This document shows positions 34,175-42,796 of a stretch of DNA of 64,000 nt, one piece after another. A program made the translations under genes and the position numbers. The notes beneath the pieces are model-generated. The model was given only the letters and a program-made list of their open reading frames with translations, did no database searches and was not told where the DNA came from. Position 1 is the first letter of the stretch; every line of letters starts with the position of its first letter. The stretch is from Vibrio ulleungensis (GTDB lineage: Bacteria; Pseudomonadota; Gammaproteobacteria; Enterobacterales; Vibrionaceae): the NCBI RefSeq assembly GCF_016900875.1, contig NZ_JAFEUM010000008.1:62001-126000 (forward strand), in the 5' to 3' direction.

Positions 34175-36496
34175 TCAATCGTACGATATGCTCTTTATGA
34201 TTTCTTCTGATGTACAAGATGAATGAACTTTGATCAGACCTTGCGCAATTGCTTGCACACAGGATTTTCTAATATTGTCGCCAGCAAAGCTGGCCGCAGG
34301 TGCATGAGTGATTGCTTGCAAGTGCACCCAATGCTCTCCTGGTTGCTGCAGCTGTATTTGCTTAGCAATATTGTTACTGAGCAGCAATATATCAATCAGC
34401 TCTTTGTCGTCAATTGCGGTTAATGCGCGTGGCAAAAACGGGTAGTCAACAAAACTGACTCTAAGCATTGGCTCTTGCGTCGAATGGCGAGTAAAGCTTT
34501 CCAACCAGCCTACAAAGCGTTCAAACAGTGCTTCTACAGACGGAGAATCTTCAGATTTCGATTGAATAAACAAAAACATACCGTCAGAGAAGTGATACAA
34601 CCGTTCTCCTTGTTGCAGCTGATCCCTTAAGTGCTGACCAAACGCTTTTTCGATCTTAAGACCCACTTGATACCCTTTGTCACTGTATACGTTTCGAATG
34701 ATCGAAACGTCCAATAACGCGAAGCGAAGGCGATCACTCAGTGGCTCGTTAATGAGCTCCCCCAAGTGCCACTGCTCAAAGCTGGCGCTACTTTTGGCCA
34801 GTGATGGTGGCAAACTGGCGTTAATCATTCTTAAGTTTTGCAGCTTAGAGCGTGGATGCGTGTATAGCTCTTCAGAGAGTAGCTCCAATTTGTCTTTTGC
34901 TGAGTGATAGGCAATAGATTTTTGAATATAGAAAAGAATAAAAATTAGGATTCCAAATGACAGTCCCAATGCTATCTTCCTGAATTTGTCCTGATCGGTC
35001 TGTGCGCTTTCTAATTCCAGTACTTGAGATTTGTAGTGGATCGCTTTTTCATAGGATTCTATTTGGCGTAATAGCGTGAGTTTGGCTAGTGCACTTTTTT
35101 CCATGATTTGAGCGTTCACTAGCTGATTGTGCAGCTGAAGTGCTGCAAGCGCTTTTTCGGCTTGACCTGTTTCGTCATAAGCGGTTGTCAGTACTTGGGC
35201 TGCTTCAACCTGATGCTCAATTGAATAAGAGCCACGCTCCTCTTCGAATTGACGTGCAAGTACTTGAATCGCTTTCTCTGGCTGCTGTTGAAGGTTATAG
35301 AGTGTCGCTTCAATGATATTCGCTTCGAAACGGCCATTGCCGGTATTACTAAATATAAGCAGCTCTTTCGCACGCTCTAAATACTGCTCTGCCAATGCGT
35401 AGTTGAATAAGTTTATGTAAGTGCGCGCGAGCCGTAAGCGAATATTGATGATCGACTCCAAATTTCTTTGCGAAATTTGGTGTTCCAAGACGTTAAAATA
35501 CTGTACCAACGCAAGGTTATATTTACCCTGAACAAAGTACACATCAGCCAGCCGATTGATTACTCCTGCATAATAAGGGGAGGTCTCGTAGGCCCCGTAA
35601 AAACTGGCCGATTGCTCAAAATGAGCCTCCGACAACTCGTAGGTTCCCCTGTCGGCATACAGCTTGCCAAGCTGGTAGTTTACTCGCGCTAAAAACTCAG
35701 CCTGATCAAACTCTACAGCCCGCCAATACGCTTCGATCAGCTCTTTGGTGGATTCATTGTATCGTTTATGCCTGTGCAAATGCTCACCGTAACTGAGTCC
35801 AAATAGAATGGATTGCATCTCATTGGACGATTGTTCTAGCAGTTGATTCAGCTGCTCAAATAACTCATCGGAGGAAGTCGAGTTATTCATCATGGAGTAC
35901 AGCTCTGCTGACTGTCTTAGGTATTGTGACTTGAAGACCAAATGATCACTCACTAGAGCCCCCGCCGGCAAGCTGGATTTCCATTGCGAGTAACGCTCCT
36001 GTGCTTGCGTCAAGGTATCTTGCACGACTTCTTTGCTGGTGTTCATTTCCAACTGTAAGCGCGCTTTTATAAGCAACGAATCAATGAGGTGCGGCTGAGT
36101 GTTACGTTGCTGAGCGAGCTCAATCGCAGTATCAATTTCCAACTTAGATTGGCGTGGGTTACGCAATAAGTACTCGGAGATCGCCAGTACTTGATGAGCG
36201 TAAATAGCATTGCGAACTTGCTGTGGCTCTGATGCCATTTCTTTACGATCGCGACTTTCTCGAGACAATAAATTATTTTCAGTAAGATACGTTATGGCGA
36301 AGTGGCGAGCCTGACTAGGCGACAACACAACCAGCTTATTAGCGTCCGTGAGGATTTTGGGTGTATTGGCATCACTAAGCTGCGCGGTCGCGGCAAATGG
36401 TGTTAGCGATATTGAGATGACGAGAATATAAAGCACACCTACATGGCGTACTGTTACACGTTTTAAGCCTTGAATGAGAGCGTTGATTGCTACCAT
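34175..36496 (-). CDS. Membrane protein with TPR repeats and a degenerate GGDEF-like domain
   Basis: The 773-residue protein starts with a signal segment (VLYILVISISLTPFAATAQ) and then has a long periplasmic part, about 45-510, with TPR-like repeats (LARVNYQLGKLYADRGTYEL, LADVYFVQGKYNLALVQYF). A membrane helix follows (ALGLSFGILIFILFYIQ, about 515-535). The cytoplasmic C-terminus resembles a GGDEF fold: HPRSKLQNLR for the usual DpLTgLpNRR, and YHFSDGMFLFI where GGDEF should be, so the active site is lost. It may sense an envelope ligand through the TPRs. It lies 6 bases from queF and 117 from the other degenerate GGDEF gene. No specific function is known to me. Confidence 0.75.
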   Translation of the reverse strand: MVAINALIQGLKRVTVRHVGVLYILVISISLTPFAATAQLSDANTPKILTDANKLVVLSPSQARHFAITYLTENNLLSRESRDRKEMASEPQQVRNAIYAHQVLAISEYLLRNPRQSKLEIDTAIELAQQRNTQPHLIDSLLIKARLQLEMNTSKEVVQDTLTQAQERYSQWKSSLPAGALVSDHLVFKSQYLRQSAELYSMMNNSTSSDELFEQLNQLLEQSSNEMQSILFGLSYGEHLHRHKRYNESTKELIEAYWRAVEFDQAEFLARVNYQLGKLYADRGTYELSEAHFEQSASFYGAYETSPYYAGVINRLADVYFVQGKYNLALVQYFNVLEHQISQRNLESIINIRLRLARTYINLFNYALAEQYLERAKELLIFSNTGNGRFEANIIEATLYNLQQQPEKAIQVLARQFEEERGSYSIEHQVEAAQVLTTAYDETGQAEKALAALQLHNQLVNAQIMEKSALAKLTLLRQIESYEKAIHYKSQVLELESAQTDQDKFRKIALGLSFGILIFILFYIQKSIAYHSAKDKLELLSEELYTHPRSKLQNLRMINASLPPSLAKSSASFEQWHLGELINEPLSDRLRFALLDVSIIRNVYSDKGYQVGLKIEKAFGQHLRDQLQQGERLYHFSDGMFLFIQSKSEDSPSVEALFERFVGWLESFTRHSTQEPMLRVSFVDYPFLPRALTAIDDKELIDILLLSNNIAKQIQLQQPGEHWVHLQAITHAPAASFAGDNIRKSCVQAIAQGLIKVHSSCTSEEIIKSISYD

Positions 36497-36501
36497 AAGA
36501 G

Positions 36502-37350
36502 TTATTGTCTGGCCATTCGAATATTGTGCGATGGTGTTTCCTCACTCGTAGAGCGGTATGGATTAATGTCCAAGCCTCCCCGGCGAGTATACCGAGCGTA
36601 CACCGTGAGCTCTGTCGGTTGGCATAACGCCATAATGTCGGTAAATATCCGCTCTACACATTGCTCATGAAATTCGTTGTGCTGACGAAACGAGACTAAA
36701 TACTTGAGCAAGCTTTCATGGTCAATTTTCGCGCCTCGATAGTGTATCTCTACGCTACCCCAATCAGGCTGATTCGTGATCAAGCAGTTTGATTTCAGTA
36801 GGTGACTGTGCAGTGTTTCTTCAACACTCTCACCCGATGCGTCCAATTTAAGCAGCGCAGGGTCAAAGTCGTAATTATCGATAACCACCGGCAAATGGTC
36901 GATGCATTCACCCGCAAAATTTGCAACGCCTTGGCCAGTAAAAGAGTGTAGGGCGCTTAACTGCACCGATACTGATTCTCCGGCGCATTGGCTTAGGTCT
37001 TTTTGTAAGGTTTGTTGAACAATGTCCCAACTATCGAACTTGGTCTGATTGAAGCTATTTAGGTAAAGCTTGAATGACTTTGATTCGATTAAGTTTGGCG
37101 AGGTTGCAGGAAGTCTCACTTCACCGATGGCTACTTGCGGTAAACCATTATTATTAAGCCAAGACAGCTCGTACATAGTCCAAATATCGCACCCAAAAAA
37201 AGGCAATGGTTCAGGCAAATTTAGGTCGTCTCTATTGAGACTACGTGGGACAGACTGCAGTAACGTTGCGTCGTATTCGCTGGTATAGGCGGTCGATTGG
37301 CCTAAGGTTAAACCTTGTAGTGCTTCTGCGTCTGAATATTTGCTCATCAT
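36502..37350 (-). CDS. queF: NADPH-dependent 7-cyano-7-deazaguanine reductase
   Basis: QueF reduces preQ0 to preQ1 in queuosine synthesis for tRNA wobble position 34. The 282-residue protein is the long two-domain type of proteobacteria: N-terminal DIWTMYELSWLN and NLIESKSFKLYLNSFNQTKF, then HLLKSNCLITNQPDWG with the active-site Cys at about residue 190, and FHEQCVERIF with the general acid region, ending YTRRGGLDINPYR. Two Met codons in a row (37350, 37347) are possible starts and no clear ribosome site separates them. It is the first gene of a minus-strand run and divergent from syd. Confidence 0.96.
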   Translation of the reverse strand: MMSKYSDAEALQGLTLGQSTAYTSEYDATLLQSVPRSLNRDDLNLPEPLPFFGCDIWTMYELSWLNNNGLPQVAIGEVRLPATSPNLIESKSFKLYLNSFNQTKFDSWDIVQQTLQKDLSQCAGESVSVQLSALHSFTGQGVANFAGECIDHLPVVIDNYDFDPALLKLDASGESVEETLHSHLLKSNCLITNQPDWGSVEIHYRGAKIDHESLLKYLVSFRQHNEFHEQCVERIFTDIMALCQPTELTVYARYTRRGGLDINPYRSTSEETPSHNIRMARQ

Positions 37351-37440
37351 TATGGGGGAATTGGATTAAACTAAGGTCAAATTTTACAGAATGCCTCTTT
37401 CAAAGTCATCTGTTGATGAGCCAAAGGACAAAACTTTCCC

Positions 37441-37965
37441 ATGAATCAAGACATAGAACTTGCATTGCAGCGACTCACGCAACGTGTATTGGAGAAAAAA
37501 CAAGCGAAAGACAGTGGTTTGCCTATTCCTGACGATTTACAGGGTGTGGACTCCCCATGCCTCGCAGGCGATGCTTGGTTACCCAAACCTTGCCAACCAC
37601 ACCGAGATTTCAGCAATGTGGAGGAGGGGATTGAGCTAGAGTTACAATCCAGCATTAAAGCGTTTTATGGCGTTCAATACTGCGCGGACATGGCGTTCTC
37701 CTGGCAAGGCAACCCATTCACTTTGTTGCAAGTTTGGAGTGATGACGACTTTGACCGTTTACAAGAAAATATTCTTGGTCATCTAGTGACGCAGCGCAGA
37801 TTGAAACTCAAGCCTACGGTGTTTATTGGGGTTACTGATGCAGAGCTGGATGTTATTTCAATATGCAATTTGACCGGAGAAGTGATTTTGGAGCGTTTAG
37901 GCACCAGTAATCGTGATGTCCTTGCCCCCGATTTACTTAGCTTTTTAGATCAGGTCGAGGTGTAA
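37441..37965 (+). CDS. syd: SecY-interacting protein Syd
   Basis: Syd binds SecY at the cytoplasmic face of the inner membrane and may check the assembly of the translocon. The 174-residue protein matches E. coli Syd in GVDSPCL, LLQVWSDDDFDRLQENILGH, LVTQRRLKLKPTVFIG and SICNLTGEVILERLGT. It is soluble and acidic. The stop codon directly abuts the GTG of the next gene, so the two are translationally coupled. queF lies divergent upstream; the queF-syd-truC neighbourhood is also known in enterics. Confidence 0.94.
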   Translation: MNQDIELALQRLTQRVLEKKQAKDSGLPIPDDLQGVDSPCLAGDAWLPKPCQPHRDFSNVEEGIELELQSSIKAFYGVQYCADMAFSWQGNPFTLLQVWSDDDFDRLQENILGHLVTQRRLKLKPTVFIGVTDAELDVISICNLTGEVILERLGTSNRDVLAPDLLSFLDQVEV

Positions 37966-38754
37966 GTGTTTTTAGTCGATATTGAGTTCGAATGTTTCGA
38001 TAACACCACCATTACTGCGGTTGAAAAGGCGATCAACGGCTTGTACGAAGCACTACGATTTAACGGGCAGATTTTAGGGCGAGAGTTTCCTATCGCAATG
38101 GGCGAGGGCGTATTTTTGACACGAGTGGTGTGCCCAGAGCAAGAGAGCTTGCATCCTCGCAATCACTCTGATTATGTGCGTTTTGCAGTAGATAAGCTCA
38201 GCGAGGCCAAGCTACTGGCGCCTAAAGTACGCCTAGTAGGTCAAGACCTCAATTCTCAAGCAAGCGATCCTTCTGTTTGCGAAGGTGAACGGCCAAGTTG
38301 GCAACTGCTTTACACCACCTACGTGCACACCTGCTCGCCGCTTCGCAGTGGCGATACATTGTTGCCCATTCCTTTGTATCGAAACCCACCGACGCTGAAT
38401 GGCGATCATAAAGCAGTGATTAAGTGGCAAACGGAATGGCAAGCCTGCGATGAGATTCAGATGGCGGGTGGATGCAAAGCTGAACATGCCGCGTTGCGTG
38501 AGATCACCGATATTGGATCAGACCTGTTTCGTCGAGGTTGGGACTTAAGAGGGAGAATCGAATACATCACCAAGGTCCCGACTTACTACTATCAATATCG
38601 CGTAGGCGGAAAAAGCTTGGCGGAAGAAAAAGCGCGTCGCTGCCCTAAATGTGACGGAGAGTGGTTACTTGAAGAGCCCGCCCATGACATTTTCCATTTT
38701 AAGTGCGACGCTTGTCGTATTGTGTCAAACATATCATGGGATCAATTAAAGTAA
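37966..38754 (+). CDS. DUF2310 family zinc-ribbon protein
   Basis: The 262-residue protein ends in a zinc ribbon: RRCPKCDGEW (two Cys) and FKCDACRI (two Cys) at about residues 223-250. The rest has no domain I can name; it matches my memory of DUF2310, described as zinc-ribbon proteins that may bind nucleic acid. No catalytic motif is visible. The start is a GTG that begins right after the syd stop, with GAGG 5 bases upstream. Its own stop overlaps the ATG of the next gene (TAATG), so syd, this gene and the next form a tight unit. Confidence 0.8.
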   Translation: MFLVDIEFECFDNTTITAVEKAINGLYEALRFNGQILGREFPIAMGEGVFLTRVVCPEQESLHPRNHSDYVRFAVDKLSEAKLLAPKVRLVGQDLNSQASDPSVCEGERPSWQLLYTTYVHTCSPLRSGDTLLPIPLYRNPPTLNGDHKAVIKWQTEWQACDEIQMAGGCKAEHAALREITDIGSDLFRRGWDLRGRIEYITKVPTYYYQYRVGGKSLAEEKARRCPKCDGEWLLEEPAHDIFHFKCDACRIVSNISWDQLK

Positions 38755-38984
38755 TGGCGAAACGATATCCACTCCCTAAACGTTTTAGCGCTGCAACGTC
38801 TGAAAAAGGGTATCAGGCGTTGCGAGAGCTTAATGAGCAGTACCATTTTAGCAATAATTATTTGCTGACCATATTGCTTGAAAACCTCGATCACTATGCC
38901 GATAAAGATAAACTCGATGAGATATTTAAAGCGTTCATTGAAGAATATGGCCAGCCCGCACCGCACAAAATGAAATCCGACTGA
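38754..38984 (+). CDS. Small conserved-looking protein, 76 residues, function unknown
   Basis: The product (MAKRYPLPKRFSAATSEKGY at the start) is basic at the N-terminus and acidic and helical after residue 25, with LLTILLENLDHYADKDKLDEI. I do not recognise the family. The TAATG overlap with the DUF2310 gene supports translation from 38754 and rejects in-frame starts inside that gene. The basic segment, then two helices, would fit a small ribbon-helix-helix or partner protein, but this is speculation. Confidence 0.65.
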   Translation: MAKRYPLPKRFSAATSEKGYQALRELNEQYHFSNNYLLTILLENLDHYADKDKLDEIFKAFIEEYGQPAPHKMKSD

Positions 38985-38995
38985 GGTCGGCCCAA

Positions 38996-39448
38996 TTATG
39001 GTTTATTTCTGGCTAACCAGCGGTCGAGCTGATTGGCGAATTCGCGTCTATCGGTTTGTGATAAGGCGTTGGGACCGCCTGTTTGTACGCCACTTGCACG
39101 CATAGTTTCCATAAAATCGCGCATGTTTAACTTGGCTTTTATTACTTCTTTGGTCAGCATTTCGCCACGGCTATTGAGTACTAATGCACCTTTCTCAATG
39201 ACTTCATCGGCCAGTGGGATATCCGATGAAATGATTAAGTCACCTGCCTCTGCTCGCTGCACAATTTCGTGGTCGGCGATATCAAAGCCACTAGAGACTT
39301 GCAAAAAAGTAATGGTGGCACGTTTGGGTAAGGGAATAGCATGGTTGGCAATGAATACGCAATGCACACCAGTACGTTCTGAGGCTCTTACTAAGGTTTC
39401 ACGATGAACCTTGGGACACGCGTCCGCATCTACTAATATTTTTGCCAT
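38996..39448 (-). CDS. YaiI/YqxD (DUF188) family protein
   Basis: The 150-residue protein belongs to UPF0178/DUF188: KILVDADACPKVHRETL at the start, SSGFDIADHEIVQRAEAGDL, SSDIPLADEVIEKGA, LNSRGEM and RASGVQTGGPNAL. Conserved Asp residues and the fold resemble PIN/NYN nucleases, so a metal-dependent RNase role has been suggested, but it is unproven. It lies 11 bases from the convergent small gene and 7 bases after the next minus-strand gene, so it may share a transcript with it. Confidence 0.92.
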   Translation of the reverse strand: MAKILVDADACPKVHRETLVRASERTGVHCVFIANHAIPLPKRATITFLQVSSGFDIADHEIVQRAEAGDLIISSDIPLADEVIEKGALVLNSRGEMLTKEVIKAKLNMRDFMETMRASGVQTGGPNALSQTDRREFANQLDRWLARNKP

Positions 39449-39455
39449 TGGGAGC

Positions 39456-39737
39456 CTATTGTTTTGCTTCTAGTGCGGCGATACGCTGCTGCAGTTGATT
39501 AATTTGTTGTTCCAATTTCTCGATGCGCTCAAGCTCGGTGGTGGTAGTCTCAGCGGCTACTTCGATTTTTGGCACTTTATTACTCGATTTCCAGCTTTTG
39601 ATAGCAGCAATAAGGGCTGGCATAGGTACGCTAGTGGACATTCTTGCCTTAACCAGCGCCAAGGTTGGTTCTTTGCCCTGCGCTGCGAGCTGTTCAAAGA
39701 CACGGTTTAATTCATCGGTGACATCTTGGGTGAGCAT
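39456..39737 (-). CDS. Small protein with KfrA-like N-terminus and C-terminal coiled coil
   Basis: The 93-residue protein has two parts. Residues 5-50 (ELNRVFEQLAAQGKEPTLAL, then VKARM) resemble the N-terminal helix-turn-helix of KfrA-type proteins, in which a PT-x-x-x-V-R motif is common. Residues 68-93 form a leucine heptad coil (LERIEKLEQQINQLQQRIAAL). A coil-dimerised DNA-binding protein is possible. The similarity is by eye only. It lies 7 bases before the YaiI-like gene and 9 bases after the DUF3301 gene. Confidence 0.7.
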   Translation of the reverse strand: MLTQDVTDELNRVFEQLAAQGKEPTLALVKARMSTSVPMPALIAAIKSWKSSNKVPKIEVAAETTTTELERIEKLEQQINQLQQRIAALEAKQ

Positions 39738-39746
39738 TGTGGATCC

Positions 39747-40043
39747 TTACATGCGATACGGTGGGGTTTGGAAGTGCGACACGTGGAAGCCACGCATGAT
39801 CAATTCCCCTTGATAACAATCATCCCCTAACGAGGAAAACTCAAATTGATACTGAGTATACCAGCGCCAACTGCCTCGTAGCTTCTTAAATTTGTGTGCG
39901 CCAAATGCCACACTGACAAGCTGCAATCCATGTTGTTCGCAGTGATGTGCAACCGCTTTTTTGGCAAATTCGGATTGCTTTCGCTGCTGCCAAAAAAGGT
40001 AGGCTGCAAAGGCCACCCCTAGGATGGCGAGTAGATCGGACAT
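39747..40043 (-). CDS. DUF3301 family small membrane protein
   Basis: The 98-residue product begins with a membrane helix (LLAILGVAFAAYLFW) and then QQRKQSEFAKKAVAHHCEQH, followed by LRGSWRWYTQYQFEFSSLGDD and GELIMRGFHV; this pattern is DUF3301, of unknown function. The rest is probably cytoplasmic. A TTG precedes the ATG at 40043 by one codon and AAGGAAG lies slightly far upstream, so the start could be either. It is followed by the KfrA-like gene and preceded, 6 bases away, by the DUF3549 gene. Confidence 0.82.
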   Translation of the reverse strand: MSDLLAILGVAFAAYLFWQQRKQSEFAKKAVAHHCEQHGLQLVSVAFGAHKFKKLRGSWRWYTQYQFEFSSLGDDCYQGELIMRGFHVSHFQTPPYRM

Positions 40044-40049
40044 CAACGT

Positions 40050-41093
40050 TTAGCTTCCTTGAGTCGTTGTGCGTTGTAAAGCAAGCAGTGCTTGCTCTAA
40101 TTCGGCTGAGGGGGCTTGGTTTAACAATGGTAGCAGCACCAAACGTAATTTAGGAATCATGACCAGATCCGCGAACAGTTGATTAAACAATGTTTGCTGT
40201 TGGGTTTGAGCGAGTCGAATTAGGTATTGCTCGGCCACTGACTCTGTGCCAAGGGGAGACCAGCTACGTCCTGCAATGGCAATCATCATTTCTGGATGAC
40301 ACAGCTCTGGGCGGCTCAAAACGGTATTTAGCGCTGTGGGTAACGCATCGCTCTTATCGCCGGCCATAGCGCGCAGTAAAGCAGTGACCAAAAAGAGATC
40401 CACTTCTGGCTTTTTAAGCTCGTCGTCAAACCTATCCAGTAACCTATTCGCCAATGAAGAGCTGATCTGACAGTGCTCTAGCGCGCCCAACAGTGCATAC
40501 AAAGGTTGGTTTGGTAGATGAGACAACGCTTTTTTTATGGTGCGCTCGTTTTGAGCAAATGAAAGACGGGCAGCCAAGTCGGTAATGCCTTGTAGGCCGA
40601 CAGTTTGCCAGTTGTCCCAACCTAACTGACCCTGAAAGTAGTGGTCAGCGTGATCAAGGTACTGGCTTGCTGGAAGATCCAATCGTGTTCTAACTATTGA
40701 GTTGAACATCGCCAACTTATCTTCCTTGGGTTTAACGGTGTAAGGATTGTTGGCCAGTTGTTCTTGTTGTTCGTCGGTCAAGTTTTTTTGCAATCGACTT
40801 CCCATGGCATCAACTACGTATTTTAGGAAGTTGCCTAGATCCGCACTGTTTAACAACCCGCGCTCGTCAAGATCAAATTTTAAGAACCAAAACCAAGGCT
40901 CGCCAGCTTCATTCCAATAAGTAATGGCAAATTGCGCCTGCCGCTGAACCGGATATGGGTATGGGAGCCGGCTTTGTTCAACCTGTTCAAACTCCTGATT
41001 GGGAATAACTTCGATTCGGCGCCCGAGATCGTAGATGGCGTAGTCACACCCACTTTGGGTAAGAAGTTGGCTAATGGTTTTGATGGCGTCCAT
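40050..41093 (-). CDS. DUF3549 family protein
   Basis: The 347-residue soluble protein has no signal or catalytic motif that I can see. It begins DAIKTISQLLTQSGCDYAIYDLGRRIEVI, contains PYPYPVQRQAQFAITYWN and WFWFLKFDLDERGLL, and has a helical, repeat-like C-terminal half. I recognise it as DUF3549, a family limited mainly to vibrios and relatives. It is the first gene of a four-gene minus-strand run (DUF3549, DUF3301, KfrA-like, YaiI-like), divergent from yqcC. Function unknown. Confidence 0.85.
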   Translation of the reverse strand: MDAIKTISQLLTQSGCDYAIYDLGRRIEVIPNQEFEQVEQSRLPYPYPVQRQAQFAITYWNEAGEPWFWFLKFDLDERGLLNSADLGNFLKYVVDAMGSRLQKNLTDEQQEQLANNPYTVKPKEDKLAMFNSIVRTRLDLPASQYLDHADHYFQGQLGWDNWQTVGLQGITDLAARLSFAQNERTIKKALSHLPNQPLYALLGALEHCQISSSLANRLLDRFDDELKKPEVDLFLVTALLRAMAGDKSDALPTALNTVLSRPELCHPEMMIAIAGRSWSPLGTESVAEQYLIRLAQTQQQTLFNQLFADLVMIPKLRLVLLPLLNQAPSAELEQALLALQRTTTQGS

Positions 41094-41171
41094 GGTGTTT
41101 GCTGCTGTTAGATTTAGATTACTACCCTATAACATGGTAATCTTGCGCCAAAATTCAAGGGTAACGACGTG

Positions 41172-41504
41172 ATGAGCGTAGTATTTGATACAAATAGGTC
41201 TCGGCGCTTACTTCAATTATTCGAAGAGCTTAAGAGTCAGTTAGTTTTGTTGGACGAGTGGCAGCAATCTCCGCCGAGTGCAGAGCGCCTCGCAAGCTCG
41301 CAACCTTTTGCTGTAGATACATTGTCTGCCTCAGAATGGTTACAGTGGGTATTTTTGCCAAAAATGATGCTGCTCATCCATTCACAACAAGCGTTGCCAA
41401 GTGGATTTGAAATTACCCCTTACTTTGAACAGGTGTGGCAGGCTCAGACACAGTATCGTGAGCTGCTACTCATTTTGTCTCACATTGATAAAGAGTGCGC
41501 TTAA
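41172..41504 (+). CDS. yqcC: YqcC family protein (DUF446)
   Basis: The 110-residue protein matches YqcC in QPFAVDTLSASEWLQWVFLPKM and LPSGFEITPYFEQVW. It is a small helical protein of unknown biochemical role. A GTG one codon before the ATG is closer to the AAGGG ribosome site (7 against 10 bases), so the start could be 41169. Its stop is immediately followed by the truC ATG; the yqcC-truC pair is conserved in gamma-proteobacteria, which hints at a link to tRNA modification. Confidence 0.9.
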   Translation: MSVVFDTNRSRRLLQLFEELKSQLVLLDEWQQSPPSAERLASSQPFAVDTLSASEWLQWVFLPKMMLLIHSQQALPSGFEITPYFEQVWQAQTQYRELLLILSHIDKECA

Positions 41505-42242
41505 ATGCTCGAGATAATTTACCAAGATGACTACTTTGTTGCAGTGAATAAGCCCGCTGGCATGTTAGTCCACCGATCTTGGTTAGATAAACACGAAACT
41601 CAGTTTGTGATGCAAACGCTGCGAGATCAGATTGGTCAGCATGTTTTTCCATTGCACCGTTTGGATAGACCTACCTCTGGTGTATTGGTGTTTGGATTGT
41701 CTAGTGAGATTGCCTCTAAAACCATGCCGATGTTTGCTGAGCATCAGATGGTGAAAACCTATTTGGCGCTAGTGCGTGGGTGGATAGAAGAGGGGGGCCG
41801 ACTCGATTACCCACTTAAAGTCGAGCTTGATAAAATAGCCGATAAATTTGCCACACAAGACAAAGAGCCCCAATCGGCCGTGACCGATTATCAGCCATTA
41901 GCGAAAGTTGAGTTGCCTTTATCAACGGGGCGATTCCCAACTTCGCGCTATGCGTTGGTCGAGCTAAAGCCTTTAACGGGACGTAAGCACCAACTTAGAC
42001 GACACCTAAAACATTTGAAGCACCCTATCGTCGGCGATACTTCCCACGGAGATGGTAAGCATAATCGGTTGTTTAGAGATAACTTCGACTGTCATCGATT
42101 GATGTTGCATGCAGCAAGATTGGAGTTTGAACATCCATTTACCGGCGTACAACTCTGTTTAGAAGCTAAATTGGATGAGACCTGGCACCGTTTGGTGACA
42201 GAGTTTGGGTGGCAACACGCATTTGAGCAGGACGAGTACTGA
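41505..42242 (+). CDS. truC: tRNA pseudouridine(65) synthase
   Basis: TruC isomerises U65 of tRNA-Ile1 and tRNA-Asp to pseudouridine. The 245-residue protein is of the RluA type: VNKPAGMLVHRSW, the catalytic Asp54 in HRLDRPTSGV, TYLALVRGW, and LKPLTGRKHQLRRHLKHLKHPI. It begins directly after the yqcC stop. The end overlaps a short hairpin (ACTGAGGCG/CGCCTCAGT, 42238-42261) shared with the convergent DUF3461 gene; that hairpin lacks a T run. Confidence 0.96.
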   Translation: MLEIIYQDDYFVAVNKPAGMLVHRSWLDKHETQFVMQTLRDQIGQHVFPLHRLDRPTSGVLVFGLSSEIASKTMPMFAEHQMVKTYLALVRGWIEEGGRLDYPLKVELDKIADKFATQDKEPQSAVTDYQPLAKVELPLSTGRFPTSRYALVELKPLTGRKHQLRRHLKHLKHPIVGDTSHGDGKHNRLFRDNFDCHRLMLHAARLEFEHPFTGVQLCLEAKLDETWHRLVTEFGWQHAFEQDEY

Positions 42243-42279
42243 GGCGAACAGCGCCTCAGTCCCCATATTTCACGCTATG

Positions 42280-42663
42280 TTATTTGAGCTTCTCAAGATC
42301 TGATTCGATCTCGGCAATTTTACCGGCAACCACTTTTTCTAGGTGGCGAAGGTCAGATAAGATCTTCTGTTTAACGTCCACTGGCGCGGCAGCAATAGGT
42401 TTAGTGATTTGGTTTAGTTCGTCAATCACCAAGGTTAAATTGCGATTGATTTCGGTTTTATTGCGATATTGACCGCTACCGTCATCCATGAGCACTTTCT
42501 TCACTTGGCGTGGGTATTTAAACTTTACGCTCTTAGCAAACAACTCGCCCTTTTGCTTTTTAAAATAGATTTTTAGAACGTCTTTTTGCGCTTCTTGACG
42601 TACTGAGTAGCGTTCAATCTCTTTGGTATTGTGTATGCCTAGACCTTGCAGGTGTTGGAACAT
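42280..42663 (-). CDS. DUF3461 family protein
   Basis: The 127-residue protein begins MFQHLQGLGIHNTKEIERYS and contains EAQKDVLKIYFKKQKGELFAKSVKFKYPRQ; this is DUF3461, found in vibrios and relatives, of unknown function. It is basic in the first half (many Lys) and ends in a helical segment with heptad leucines (HLEKVVAGKIAEIESDLEKL). No signal or enzyme motif. It sits alone between convergent truC and downstream-oriented glnD. Confidence 0.85.
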   Translation of the reverse strand: MFQHLQGLGIHNTKEIERYSVRQEAQKDVLKIYFKKQKGELFAKSVKFKYPRQVKKVLMDDGSGQYRNKTEINRNLTLVIDELNQITKPIAAAPVDVKQKILSDLRHLEKVVAGKIAEIESDLEKLK

Positions 42664-42727
42664 AAAAACCTCACTTTGAAGTCAAATGGAATGACGTGTT
42701 TTTTATTATAAAAGCAGACACTTACAC

Positions 42728-42768
42728 TGTAACAAGTGCTACCCTTTTAAGGTAGCACATTTGTTACA
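42728..42768 (-). terminator. Long hairpin after glnD
   Basis: On the minus strand GTGCTACC pairs with GGTAGCAC around TTAAAAG, and the stem continues outward (TTGTTACA/TGTAACAA) past a 2-base bulge. The tail is only moderately T-rich. It is the likely 3' end of glnD. Confidence 0.6.
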
Positions 42769-42796
42769 AATGGCGTTCTTTTGTGCGTTGGATCGA

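Noticed and set aside
38978..38991. Terminator between the 76-residue gene and the YaiI-like gene
   Set aside because: CCGAC/GTCGG is a five-base stem without a T tract; too weak to list.
42238..42261. Terminator between truC and the DUF3461 gene
   Set aside because: The stem is good (ACTGAGGCG/CGCCTCAGT) but neither strand has a T run, so I mention it only under truC.
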